This document shows, in pieces, positions 37,590 through 47,890 of a stretch of 64,000 nucleotides of DNA (positions are counted from its first letter, which is position 1; each line of letters starts with the position of its first letter). A program made the position numbers and the translations under genes. This stretch comes from Cenococcum geophilum 1.58 (taxonomy: Eukaryota; Ascomycota; Dothideomycetes; Gloniales; Gloniaceae): contig KV748182.1 in NCBI GenBank assembly GCA_001692895.1, positions 3,910,341 to 3,974,340 of the forward strand, in the 5' to 3' direction. The notes below the pieces were generated by a model. The model was not told where the DNA came from and did no database searches. It was given only the letters and a program-made list of their open reading frames with translations.

Positions 37590-38205
<616 letters not shown>

Positions 38206-38235
38206 GTTTCAGTTCCACCATCTACCTCAGGCTAG

Positions 38236-38789
38236 GCGCTTCTTGTCGCTATGGAGCATACACCAGGGGATTCTCCGCTTCCCTTCGCAACCAAAGAGGC
38301 GACGATATTGCATAGCCTGTGTGAATCAATGAGTCTCGGCCCTATCAAGCTCAGCCTGCGCATAAAAGATGTCATATCACATTTGCTGTGATGCCAGATA
38401 TTTCATTTTGCTGGCCATGGCTGTACAGATGACATTGACCCATCCAAAAGCCATTTGCTTCTTGAGAGTGGGAAGGATGATCCGCTAATGCTAGAAGTCT
38501 TCTAGAGATGGATATCCGGCAATACGCACCGTTTCTCGCCTATCTCTCGGCTTGTGGTACCAGTCAATTCAGAGATGAAAGGTCCGTGGAGGAGAGCATT
38601 CACCTGATCAGTGCCTTCCAACTAGCAGGGTTTCGGCACGTTATTGGCACTCTGTGGAAGGTCAATGATGAGTTATGTGTGGACATGGCAAGAATCATGT
38701 ATGAAGAGATGAGAGATGGAGGCATGACAGACGAATCTATGTGTTGGGGCTTCATAAAGCTACTAGAGAGCTTCGGAATTGTTGGCTAA
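38236..38789 (+). pseudogene. CHAT-domain protease relic
   Basis: C-terminal CHAT domain in two frames. The first part reads LLVAMEHTPGDSPLPFATKE, then the His motif IFHFAGHGCTDDIDPSKSHL near 38400-38457. The second (38508-38789) reads FLAYLSACGTSQF, the Cys motif, then LISAFQLAGFRHVIGTLWKV. Stops near 38390 and 38504 and a frameshift before 38508 break it, and the N-terminal TPR part is absent. It follows the Dim1 fragment directly, so the junction is a rearrangement. Family members carry TPR-like repeats before CHAT, as in the intact gene at 52279. Confidence 0.85.
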
Positions 38790-39046
38790 ATATGTCATCA
38801 AAAGCCAGACGTGGAAGCACACCAGTCAAGGAGACAAGCGTTCCTTTAGTCGAGGACCAGACGAGAACTAGGAATGCAAGTGACAGGAATTGAAGAGATC
38901 ATATGATGCTGAGGTTCTTTATTCCATCTGACGGCGAGGATGACGAAAAGATAGGATCATTACACTGGATTCCGTATGTTCATTTTGGTGTATAATTCAT
39001 AGCCAATTCAGCAATGCATCAGCCGGTAAAACGTATCATCAATATC

Positions 39047-40996
39047 TTATGTGATATACGTGTGGACCATGAAATTCAGTGCAGCCCAATCCTCTGGTTC
39101 AAGATTACCACCATCTCGGCTAGTTGTGCTAGTTTCGTTCCGCTTGGCTAGGTCACCGAGTTTAGGTAACTCCAGTAAGTCAAATGAAGTCGGCTGGGAG
39201 GTAATAAAGACTTTGAGAATGTCTTCGCACCAACGGTGCTTTTTCTTCATCTCATATGGGACACCCGTTTTCAGCGCCTTCTTCATCATTCCTAGGAAAT
39301 TCTCGCTATCATGCCGAGGAGGAATAACTTCATAACTCCCGCAGTAAATATTCTGTACTTCCTGAAAAGGATCCAAGCAATAAACATGGACATAGAGCTC
39401 CTTGGCTCCTTTGTTTTCCACCTCTAAATGAAACGCTTCACACTCTTGAACATTTACCAGAGATCCTGGATTATGAATGTTTCCGGAGACATCGATGATT
39501 CGAACGTTGAACGACTCTCGAAAAGAAGGTGTCTGTGCCTCGTTGGTCAGTTCTTTGACCAATTTGAACTTAGCCAGGTGCTCTATGGTGTCAGAAATAC
39601 GGTAGACGTCCGTTTGAGCTTGCGGCATTGCAGGTAGATTGACGATCCTCTGATCAAACTGATCCAGGATCTCGTATTCCTTCTCGCTATTCAGTATAAC
39701 ATGAAAACAACTTGGATTCCCCTTAGTGTCGATATGAGCATCAAGTGATCGTTCTTTTAAAGACGCCAGCAATTCATCCCGACTTGGAAGGTTAGCAGCG
39801 AGTCGTATCGGGAACTTGTGAAGAGAGAATCGGGTAAGGGGCTTTGCGAGCCATCCTGTTTGAATGTGGATGAACGTCGTGCCTACTAACTCTAGATTCG
39901 AGGTGAGAGCTCTGGTATGGGTTACCTTAGAAACCGCTGTGTTTTCTTTCAAGCTTGAGTCGGGATCTGTGCAAGTAAACGGGAATAGGGCAAACCGGTC
40001 GCCATTGCAAATACCGTGGGCTTGACCAGCTTGCAGTTGAAGGCTCCCGTTCTGTTTCTTGATGATTGGGATAAGAGTTGTGTCGCTCTGGAAGCTGACA
40101 GGTCCAAAGAAGCCTTGGTCCTTGTTCCCATAAAGTGCAGGGCTTTGTTCCACTGAGGATCTCTCGAATCCAGCACACAAGTGCTTGTAAATATCTCGAT
40201 GTTGTCTCCCAAGACCACCTGGTTCATTTAAGATTCTATGCAGAAAATAAGACAAAGCTCCATGTTTCTTTTTGTCTTCGGTTTCGAATTCACGCGCCTC
40301 TTGGTCAGGACCACAAGCGGCGAGTATTGCGTATCCATCTGGCTTGATCAGCCAGTTTAGGCGCATGGAAGCGTCCCGGCTCGCTGGAGTGCCAGTTCCA
40401 AGTTTGAGGTGTCTCTCAAAGTCCAGAGCATCTTGTGGGAACCTCGTATCGTTCTCAGCGTCGTAAGAGACAAAACGGACATTATCATCACGACGGTAGA
40501 CACTCGCAGAGAAACAACAGTCAAGGACAAGGGTGAGTACCAATCCCTTATTAACCATGGCATTAAGCCAAAAAGCTAGTATTGGGCCCCAAAGACATTT
40601 CACTTTGCTCTCTTCTCTTCCATCGAGCAAAACCAGCGCCAGGTCTCCTGTTGACTTGTTGGAGAATTCACCGTATGGATTTCCTCGGGTGCCATGTCCA
40701 GAAAAATGAATATAAACATAGTCTCCGGTATTTGCCTGATTTTTGACCCTCTCGAGGGCCGAAATCACATTATTGTATGTTGGCCTGGGCATCGGGTCTA
40801 CGGGTAGACTGGGCGAGTGTGCACCACCGGAATCAGCTGTCGTGAATATCTGTATCTGAACGGGGTTCACTGCTCCTTCCAGATATTTCTTAATGTTTTG
40901 GACATCTTGCACGCAACCTTTCAAAGGCTTGTCTGGATAAGTGTTGATCCCGATCAATATCGCGTAATGTTTGAGGACAGTATTCTGAATATCCAT
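39047..40996 (-). CDS. Caspase-domain (peptidase C14) protein, 649 aa
   Basis: Intact single-exon frame. The N-terminal caspase fold begins HYAILIGINTYPDKPLKGC (residues 10-28). The catalytic His is H101 in YIHFSGHGTR and the catalytic Cys is probably C161 in LVLDCCFSASVYR, where metacaspases usually have DCCHSG. The p10-like part includes GYAILAACGPDQEAREF (about 225) and HGALSYFLHRIL (about 250). Residues 320-649 form a beta-rich C-terminal region (LEVENKGAKELYVHVYCLDP) common in long fungal C14 proteins and similar to DUF4384-type domains. There is no signal peptide or TM segment. It converges on the CHAT relic and shows no RIP stops, so it is probably expressed. Likely a cytosolic protease in cell death or recognition; the substrate is unknown. 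Confidence 0.9.
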   Translation of the reverse strand: MDIQNTVLKHYAILIGINTYPDKPLKGCVQDVQNIKKYLEGAVNPVQIQIFTTADSGGAHSPSLPVDPMPRPTYNNVISALERVKNQANTGDYVYIHFSGHGTRGNPYGEFSNKSTGDLALVLLDGREESKVKCLWGPILAFWLNAMVNKGLVLTLVLDCCFSASVYRRDDNVRFVSYDAENDTRFPQDALDFERHLKLGTGTPASRDASMRLNWLIKPDGYAILAACGPDQEAREFETEDKKKHGALSYFLHRILNEPGGLGRQHRDIYKHLCAGFERSSVEQSPALYGNKDQGFFGPVSFQSDTTLIPIIKKQNGSLQLQAGQAHGICNGDRFALFPFTCTDPDSSLKENTAVSKVTHTRALTSNLELVGTTFIHIQTGWLAKPLTRFSLHKFPIRLAANLPSRDELLASLKERSLDAHIDTKGNPSCFHVILNSEKEYEILDQFDQRIVNLPAMPQAQTDVYRISDTIEHLAKFKLVKELTNEAQTPSFRESFNVRIIDVSGNIHNPGSLVNVQECEAFHLEVENKGAKELYVHVYCLDPFQEVQNIYCGSYEVIPPRHDSENFLGMMKKALKTGVPYEMKKKHRWCEDILKVFITSQPTSFDLLELPKLGDLAKRNETSTTSRDGGNLEPEDWAALNFMVHTYIT

Positions 40997-41472
40997 TGTC
41001 CAAATGAAGTCAGGGAGGGCCCCAAGAGCTTATAAGCCACAAGGAGAGTGTGCAGCCAGCATTGAATGGGAGAAAGGGTTCAAGTAAGTTAAGAGGAGGA
41101 ATAGAAACCTTAGATAAAGTACAGAGCAAAAGATCGTCTACAGGGTGTCGACAAGGTGATTTGAAGTGAACTCAGTCGAGCTATCGTGGTGAATGGCCGG
41201 GAAGCAGCCGAGGCAGTGGGAAACTAGGCGCTCATCTTCAAGCGGCTTCCTTGCAAAGTCGCAGCTGGGCACCACAGTTAGGCAACAATCTGCAAGGCGT
41301 ACAGTGTCACGACCGGCAAATTTGCGATGCAGAGAAAAGAGACTGTCAGAGTGGCGAAGTGCATTTGAGACAGCAAGGCTACAAATAAGACAGGGTACAG
41401 GTTGCATAAACATTTAATAGCTACCGCTGTGATGGTCACCTTCGAACCAGAGACCAAATGGACCCAATATTT
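40997..41472. other. 5' flank of the caspase gene
   Basis: Normal-composition sequence between the caspase ATG and the end of the small pseudogene. Short frames on both strands (such as 41413-41138, minus, 91 codons) match nothing I know and overlap one another. It probably holds the caspase promoter and the 3' end of the next relic. Confidence 0.5.
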
Positions 41473-41832
41473 TCACACAGCTTCCAAGCAATCTGTTTTT
41501 ACCTCTTCGCCATTCTTAACGGCCTCCCCGTTTTCAAGGCTCACAGTATACCTTCCAGCGGAGGGAACGGAGGCGATAATAAAAGGCCCCTCGCGAGTTC
41601 CGTCAGCGTTAAGCAAATACACCTTGTCTCCTACATGAAATTCTGGTCTCTACAAGATGTTTTTCAGTAAGGCTGTCTGATTCTCATTCAGGCCACGAAC
41701 CTGGGTATAAGTTGTGACAGAAGGGCGCTTGCCAACTTCCGTAAAGTTGAGATTTTGGTCACTGATCCCGAAGTATTAATACAACGTCGGCTACAGAAAA
41801 GCTAGCAATACGAACCCTTCGGAAGCAGACAT
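41473..41832 (-). pseudogene. Small 119-codon gene with three nonsense changes
   Basis: ATG at 41832 opens a frame (MSASEGFVLLAFL...) that keeps one phase to a TGA at 41475-41473, with no indels. It is broken by TAG, TAA and TAG, all at positions where CAG/CAA would fit (codons 14, 19 and about 56), the signature of CpA to TpA change. The C-terminal half reads RPEFHVGDKVYLLNADGT, then REGPFIIASVPSAGRYTVSL, a small beta-rich SH3/chromo-like module that I associate with fungal proteins of recognition loci. It is divergent from the DUF6594-like gene across a 400-bp spacer. The family assignment is from memory of the motif and moderate only. Confidence 0.7.
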
Positions 41833-42232
41833 ATTGTAATAACCGAAGGTATTTCAGTGGTTAAGTTGGCCTGCCGTGAGAGGATTGTGACGGGAGTGCT
41901 TGGGTCACCAATACCTTATAGGTGAGGGACATGCTTTTATAGCCTTACTGCCGAACTTGACACTATCAGAAAAGACCTCAATAAAGGCGCTTGAATGCGC
42001 CTTCAAAGACGCCTTGTTGACTTACCCGTAAGCGGTCAAAGAGGCGTACGGTATGCACGCATTTGTTGGCAGTGTACATCATCAACGTGACAGATTTTAA
42101 TTGGTGTCCTCACACCTACCTAGCACGTCAGCCTCATTCAAGATCGCTGATACTATTATGCTAGGCAAAACCTTCTATGATACAAATCGCACCATCTAGC
42201 TCGATTTTTCTAAGATAAAGATCGATGTTGAG
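41833..42232. promoter_or_regulatory. Divergent intergenic region
   Basis: 400 bp between the start codons of the small pseudogene (minus) and the DUF6594-like gene (plus), so probably a shared promoter region. It contains the hairpin AAGGCGC TTGAAT GCGCCTT near 41983-42002. No clear TATA box was identified. Confidence 0.5.
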
Positions 42233-43442
42233 ATGAAACCACTCAAATCATGTCTTCCGCTTTGGAAACCCTCGAACACAAGTATAAACCAAAGGCACGA
42301 CAAGAGAAGTATCTCTTCCCCCTCACACAAATACTTCGACTAACACTGTCTAGTCGAGGATTATAAACTCGGATATCCCCGTTTCACTGCGCTTATTTCA
42401 GCATATGACCATTTCTTCTTATGCCGGCGTTTCAACAAGCTTCGGGCTCGAATCCTTTTGTTAAAGCAGGACAGGTTGTCTATGCTCGAACAGAGGCTAG
42501 AACAGATTGATCAACAAGAGACCTCTCTTCTCTTTCTTGGAAAGAGTCGGTGTGATAAGAACACGGACCGGACATCTCTTCTATCGGATATTGAATCATG
42601 TCTTGCAGATTACGGTATATGCGGAGATTAGCTAATCATAACAACGAGTTAACGGAAGGCAGACCAGTTCGCCGAAAGAACCTACCGGATGTTGAGTTTC
42701 GGCAGTGCTCAGAGAAGAGATGTTAAGAGCCTGCAGAACTGGCTTGACGGTACCGGCTGTCTAGCTAGGGAAGAAACGGCGTACCTTGCACATCATAGGG
42801 AGCTAGCTTCCTTGGCTCCAGTGGCGGACAGTGCGGTAATACAGCTCGAAGCTTGGGTAGAAGACAAACTGATTCGTTTCTATCGAGGATTTCGAGATGT
42901 AAGAGAAAACCCTGAATCATTATAGTAGACTAACGATACTAGTGGAGCCGTTTTTATGATGTTTCAACCGATGCAAACGTATATATGTATTCCGGACAAC
43001 TGATTAAACGAATTGCTAAAGTATTACTCTTGTTCTTAGTAACAGTTATTCTGCTGATGCCAGTCGTCATTTGCAATATCATTAAAACTACCTCGATTCG
43101 GATAGTTATTGTCATGCTGTCTACGATCCTTTTTCTCCTCATACTCTCTGGATTGACAAAGTCGAGGACCATGCTGTCTACGATCCTTTTTCTCCTCATA
43201 CTCTCTGGATTGACAAAGTCGAGGACCATGCTGTCTACGATCCTTTTTCTCCTCATACTCTCTGGATTGACAAAGTCGAGGACTATAGAGCTGATTCTCG
43301 CAGCTGCAACGTGAGTATCGTCATATCTTGTCCTGTTTTGATAGCAAGATGTCACCGCTGATATTAGGCTGATACGATTCCTGTTAGATACGCTACGGTT
43401 CTCATCGTTTTTGTCTCTGGTACCAGTGGGGTTCAAAGCTAG
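42233..43442 (+). CDS. DUF6594-like multi-pass membrane protein, five exons, 331 aa
   Basis: Exons 42233-42308, 42354-42614, 42663-42898, 42943-43310 and 43388-43442 join in phase (996 nt, 331 codons plus stop). Introns are 44-77 nt with GT...AG ends (GTATCT, GTATAT, GTAAGA, GTGAGT donors). The ATG at 42233 is chosen because the ATG at 42250 gives the wrong phase at the first junction. The soluble N-terminal part has FLCRRFNKLRARILLLKQDR, an EQRLEQIDQQE segment and SLQNWLDGTG, as in fungal DUF6594 proteins. A hydrophobic C-terminal part follows: TM helix about 218-241, a second hydrophobic stretch 249-305 made of three identical 19-residue units, and a last helix ATYATVLIVFVSG. No stop or RIP damage is seen. 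Function not known. Confidence 0.85.
43114..43284 (+). repeat. 57-bp tandem triplication inside the DUF6594-like gene
   Basis: Three head-to-tail copies (43114, 43171, 43228) identical except for the last base. Each encodes MLSTILFLLILSGLTKSRT, one hydrophobic segment plus a basic turn. The copy number keeps the reading frame and adds 38 residues compared with one copy. Confidence 0.97.
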
Positions 43443-44298
43443 GAAATTTTCAGAATGACGAAGGCGTAAAGCGGGCGGCACCACAGCTGCAAGGACTAAA
43501 TGCGGTTATACGAGACTACCAGAGAGCTGCTACTGGAATGGAGAATATTAATGACGTGCAAAGAGGCATCCAGCTGGCTGAAAGTTAATCAGTCAGCTGG
43601 AAACATTCCATTGAACCGTTTACGATAGTAATCATGTAAAGCTCGAGATTCATCGCGGCCTACGAAATAATGAGCATAAGCTACTTTACTGTCTTTTCAT
43701 TTGGAATCTGATTTTCTTCAAAAAGGCTTATTTTGCTATCCAATGGTCAAAGCCATCAATCACTTCTCGCGACCAGTGGAGGGGTCCAGCAGCTAATGGC
43801 GGTTATGCACGTTAAGTCGACTTGCATTTAGGTGTCCTGCATGTGCCCCATCTTCGGAAACAGCCTTTGGGAATGCCTGCCTTATTACTGGCCGGTGAGC
43901 CTCACTCTGCACTTCGCTCGCGAAATGCAGATGGTTGCTCCCTACCCAGTTCTTCCGTGCCACCCGACACATTGATTTGACCCTAACAATCCATCCCCAA
44001 ATCGCCAGCAGCACTCTGCACAGAAAGTATTGTGGGTGCCCTGATAATGTAAGCTAGGTAGGTAGGTATCGGAGGTCAGGGTTAGGCTTGGCATAACCTC
44101 GGGTTACGTACGAGCCCCTAAGGTCCTTGATATATCGTCCAAATATCGCACCCCCCCTAGGTGGTGGCCCCTACTTTTCGGACGCGTTTTTGAGGCCTAG
44201 GTTAGTACTGGGTTAGTATAGAGGGCCTCAGCGCGCCTTCGACCTCATTGTCGCCTCGACAATCTATTTTCCAACCCTCTACTGTTCTTGTGCCCGCG
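43443..44298. other. Intergenic region into Crypton flank
   Basis: No convincing gene. A minus-strand frame at 44014-43793 (73 codons) has no recognised domain. From about 44040 the sequence (AGGTAGGTAGGTAT, then the C-rich stretch near 44150) is probably the leader of the Crypton-like element. Confidence 0.45.
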
Positions 44299-47015
44299 AT
44301 GGCTCGCGTAGGGCTTCTGATTTTATATAGAAAGGCCTACTGTAATTCTAATTCTATAATATAGAGCTCTTTTCTTCTTCTTCTATAATATTTACGCGTT
44401 TAGTGGCTTTATTTACCCGCGCCGCGCTTACGTGTCTCCCCCTTACCTTTTACGGATATAGAGTCTTTTAAGAATCTTCTTACCCTACGGTCTACTTTAC
44501 GGCTAAAGGAAGCCCCTTTAGCCTCCCCCCCCTATAGCCTCTAGAGCGAATTTAAGGCCTAAATAGCGCGGCTATAGGATATTTATAAGGCCTAGCGCTT
44601 AAAGAATACTATAAGGGCGTATAAGCTAAAGTAGAAAAAGTAGGAAGACTAGTACGCGAGACTGGAAGGCAATATAAACGGCGCCTAGGTAACGGAAGAT
44701 AAGCTTTACCTATTTTTAGAGTAGTAAGTTATTAACTAAGAATCATAGGCTGCTGGCTATTAAAAACGCAAGTTAAAACGGAAAGAGATGTGGAAAGATG
44801 GTAAGTGGGCGAAGAAGAGGTAGAAGATGGCTAAGGTGGGAGGGCAGCTAGGGGGAAGGCAGCCGTAGGGGCAGCCGTAGCTGTAGGGGAAGAAGCTATA
44901 AAGGACGAGGAAGGAGAGATATGGGATGAGGAGGCCCTAGACGCCCTTTTTAATAAGATAGTCCGATACTTAGTTATAAATAGCTACGTCTCCGCTATTA
45001 CTGAGCTTTATATATGGTAATTGGAAGGCAAGGCCTCACAGCCGCTATGGGGGGCGAAGCTCTTAGTGATACTAGACAGCGTTCGCCGCGACAAGGACCG
45101 GATTTAACGCGTTAACTTTATTAACTGAGGCCTATTTATAATTACTGGCGGCTATAACGTTAAAGGGCTTAAAAGGGCGATTATTTGGTGCTGGGAGACG
45201 GGCTCTAAAATGCCGGGTTTAGTTAAGTCTTACCTTTAAACTATAGCTAAGTATTTATTAGGTTTGTATATTACTAGTCTATACGGCTACCGTTTTTTAA
45301 CCTATTCCTTTTCTTAGGCTATACTACCGTTACCTAGGGTGAAAGTAGACGGGATATTTAGCTTACTAACCTTGCCTTTATTAAACTAGAGAATAAAGGG
45401 CCTAAACTAGACGAGCTAGCGCTATATATAATTATATTAATAATATAGGGGAAGCAGAATTAGCACGGCAAGGTTAAGTATATGGGCTGTATGTATAATA
45501 CTAACCCTATCCTCTGCCCTCTCTCTATAATAGCCTTCTACTTTTTTAACCGCTAGGGTAAAGACGGCGCTAAGAGCTTCCCATCCTTTTAGTAGCTAAA
45601 GGACTACTATAACCTATATATCTTCCCTAGTAGCATTAAAGTACCGCAACAGCCGCTAAGCTATTATACGCAGTTTAAATAGAATAAGAAGATATTCTAG
45701 GGGGTAGGGATTTACTTAAAAGAGAAAACCTATAGCGTCTATAAGCAGAGCGTCTGGCACGCTAAGCTTAGCGGCGTTAAGGAGACCTAAATTAGATAGG
45801 CTGGATGCTGGAATACGGACGCGATAATGGGAGCCTACCTTAGCTACCTACTCCGTGCGTTTATGTGGTTGATCGCCGGCTTCCTAAAGGAGGGAAAGGG
45901 CTACTTTCTTTCCTGCGCGCGGAAGGTGCTAGAGGAGGCCCTCTGCTTAAAGATATGGCCTAAGACTAATGTCTGGCTAAAACATATAGAGACCTACTAC
46001 CTAGACAGGGCCGATAATAAGGTCGTACGGCTTGACCTTACGGGCTTAGGATTTTTACGCCTCCTCTGTGCGCTTAGGGTAATCCTATTATAGGACTTAG
46101 TAATCCTATATAAGTAGTTCCCGCTCTACCCCCTATAGAAGGACTCCCTTTTTAGCTATAAGGAGTACTAGAGGTTTGCTATATAGGTAGAAAGCTCGCT
46201 AGCTAACGTAGTTACGCTAAATAAACTAATAATGTGGAAATACTGGCCTGCTTATAAGGCCGTAGCTAAGCTAAAATATAAGGCCGCAATCTTAGAGATT
46301 AAGGGGGTTTAGTTACACGTATATATGATCTTAGAACGCCTTAGCGAGATGGAAAGGTTATTAGTATTATTCGTACCTGCACCTATATAGATCTAGTAAG
46401 GAAAGACGGGTATTTAGATAGGGCCTACGGAGTCCGTATATCTACCGTTTACTATAATATTTACTATAACGTCTACTATATCCGCGCCACCTGCTTAGCT
46501 ATCTACTATATCCGCACCGCCCGCTTAGCTGTCTACTATATCCGCACCCCCCGCTTCGCTATCTGCTATATCCGCACCCCCCNCTTAGCTGTCTACTATA
46601 TCCGCACCCCCCGCTTAGCTATCTACTATATCCGCGCCGCCCCCGCTAGCGTAGGCATAAGTAGATACTTAACTACCTCTCCTATTTATCCTTAACCTAT
46701 AGGCGCCGCTAAGAAAATATAAGATGCTTTGGGGCGGTAATTCGGTATTCTAGCTCTAGGCTGAGTGGACTTTAGGGCTAGTAGGTAGGCCGTTAATTGA
46801 AGCTCTTGATCGCTGCTGGGGGGCGCGCTAGCGGGTTAATGGCGAGGCTATGTTCTATAGCCGTTGCTGTAGGATAATTAAGGATATAAGACGGCGCGTA
46901 GAAGACGGTATGGTAAGAGATAAGAGATAGGCTATTAACTAGCTGGAGCAGCTATGGGGCCGGCGTTCTTTAGATTGGCTTTATAAGAATATCTAACTGC
47001 TAGCTTTTGGGGTAG
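44299..47015 (+). pseudogene. Crypton-like element: Ndc10-type recombinase relic with GCR1_C domain
   Basis: ATG at 44299 opens a frame with many TAR stops. The central part (about 45050-46100) matches the Ndc10/CBF3-like core of fungal Cryptons: the NYINN segment near 45430, SVWHAKLSGVKET near 45747, WNTDAMGAYLSYLLRAFM-like sequence at 45812-45860, then EGKGYFLSCARKVLEEALC. The C-terminus (about 46715-46965) matches the GCR1_C DNA-binding domain (KMLWGGNSVF; the WTLGLVGRP segment; VNGEAMFYSRCCRIIKDI). Cryptons move by a tyrosine recombinase without TIRs, so the ends are not definable here. A Pro/Ser/Thr linker carries the 30-bp repeat at 46471. Inactive. Confidence 0.75.
46471..46650 (+). 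repeat. Six 30-bp coding repeats in the Crypton linker
   Basis: Exactly six units of 30 bp (TCTACTATATCCGCACCGCC core), encoding ten-residue repeats of the type STISAPPAQL. Variation is one to five bases per unit. One ambiguous base is at 46583. Confidence 0.95.
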
Positions 47016-47077
47016 GGGAGAGAGGGAAAGGCTCTGTATTAAATAGTATATATATATATATAATACTATCTTATTAT

Positions 47078-47325
47078 AGGACTACTATAGTAACTGAGAC
47101 GCCTTAATATAGGACTGCACTGCAGTAACTAAGACGTCTTAATATAGGACTACTGCAGTGACTAAGACGCCTTAATATAAGACTACACTGTAGTGACTGA
47201 GACGCCTGAATATAAGACTATACTATAGTGACTAAGACGCCTTAATGCAGGACTATATTTTAGCGACCGAGACGTCTTAATATAGGACTATATTATAGTA
47301 ACTGAGACGCCTTAATATAGGAATG
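47078..47325. repeat. 35-bp minisatellite, seven units
   Basis: Unit TAACTGAGACGCCTTAATAT then AGGACTACACTGTAG. Starts are at 47091, 47126, 47159, 47194, 47229, 47264 and 47299, so spacing is 35 bp with one 33-bp unit. The core GTAGTGACTGAGACGCC resembles the arm of the hairpin at 51341. Confidence 0.9.
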
Positions 47326-47568
47326 GCACGCGTTTGGGTGTTTGAAATTTAGAGCAATATTACGCGACTGTCCAGAAGTGTACCGATCTAACTTAAATTA
47401 TGTACCTTTTCGCCCAAAATCGCGTGCAAAGGTACTCGGGGGCGGTCGCTGCGCGACCTCGTGCGGGGTTCGCGCCAATTATCAGCAGGGGTGGCCCTAA
47501 CCTCGTATTAACCTGGGCCGTAACCGAGCCAAATGACCCCCCCCGATATGTGATAGGTAGTGATGCCT
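47323..47568. other. GC-rich segment between Crypton and MULE
   Basis: Unmutated, GC-rich sequence directly left of the MULE target duplication. It was contiguous with the 5' flank of the TPR-CHAT gene before the MULE inserted, so it may hold displaced promoter DNA of that gene. No ORF is supported. Confidence 0.45.
47560..47568. repeat. MULE target-site duplication, left copy
   Basis: GTGATGCCT, perfectly repeated at 52139-52147. Nine bases is the usual MULE duplication length. Confidence 0.92.
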
Positions 47569-47621
47569 CGGCCAAGATCCGGGCAGTAACACTTGGCAGT
47601 AACTTTACTGCCCGAATCTTT
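47569..47621 (+). repeat. MULE left TIR (53 bp)
   Basis: Begins CGGCCAAGATCCGGGCAGTA. It contains an internal inverted pair GGGCAGTAA / TTACTGCCC, a likely transposase-binding site. Confidence 0.95.
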
Positions 47622-47890
47622 CGATCGGCGGCGGTTTAGCAGGCGGTCAGGGCAGCCAAGGCACTACTCGGGCACCTATTTTACTAGTAAAAGCCATACA
47701 AATGCAATGTTCACCAAATACCCCCCACCCCGGCAGCCCCCGCAGGCTGCCGCACGGTTAAACGGAGGTGCACGTACATACTTTCGTTACCGCCAAGATT
47801 CGTCAATCAACACCGCTTAATCGCCACCCAAGCTCTACATAAATACGTGGCAATGGCTCCCTACGCTCTACACCAAGATTCTCATCCAAA

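Noticed and set aside
39051-39335. Several frames overlapping the caspase gene (39051-39335, 39428-39637, 39927-40563)
   Set aside because: Shadows of the 649-codon minus-strand caspase frame, which has complete catalytic motifs.
42954-43484. Minus-strand frame of 176 codons with a repeated 19-residue unit
   Set aside because: It is the antisense shadow of the triplicated 57-bp repeat in the DUF6594-like gene, whose five exons join in phase on the plus strand.
46471-46650. Regular 30-bp repeats resembling a CRISPR array
   Set aside because: Units are contiguous without spacers, encode a ten-residue repeat in the Crypton frame, and the organism is a fungus.
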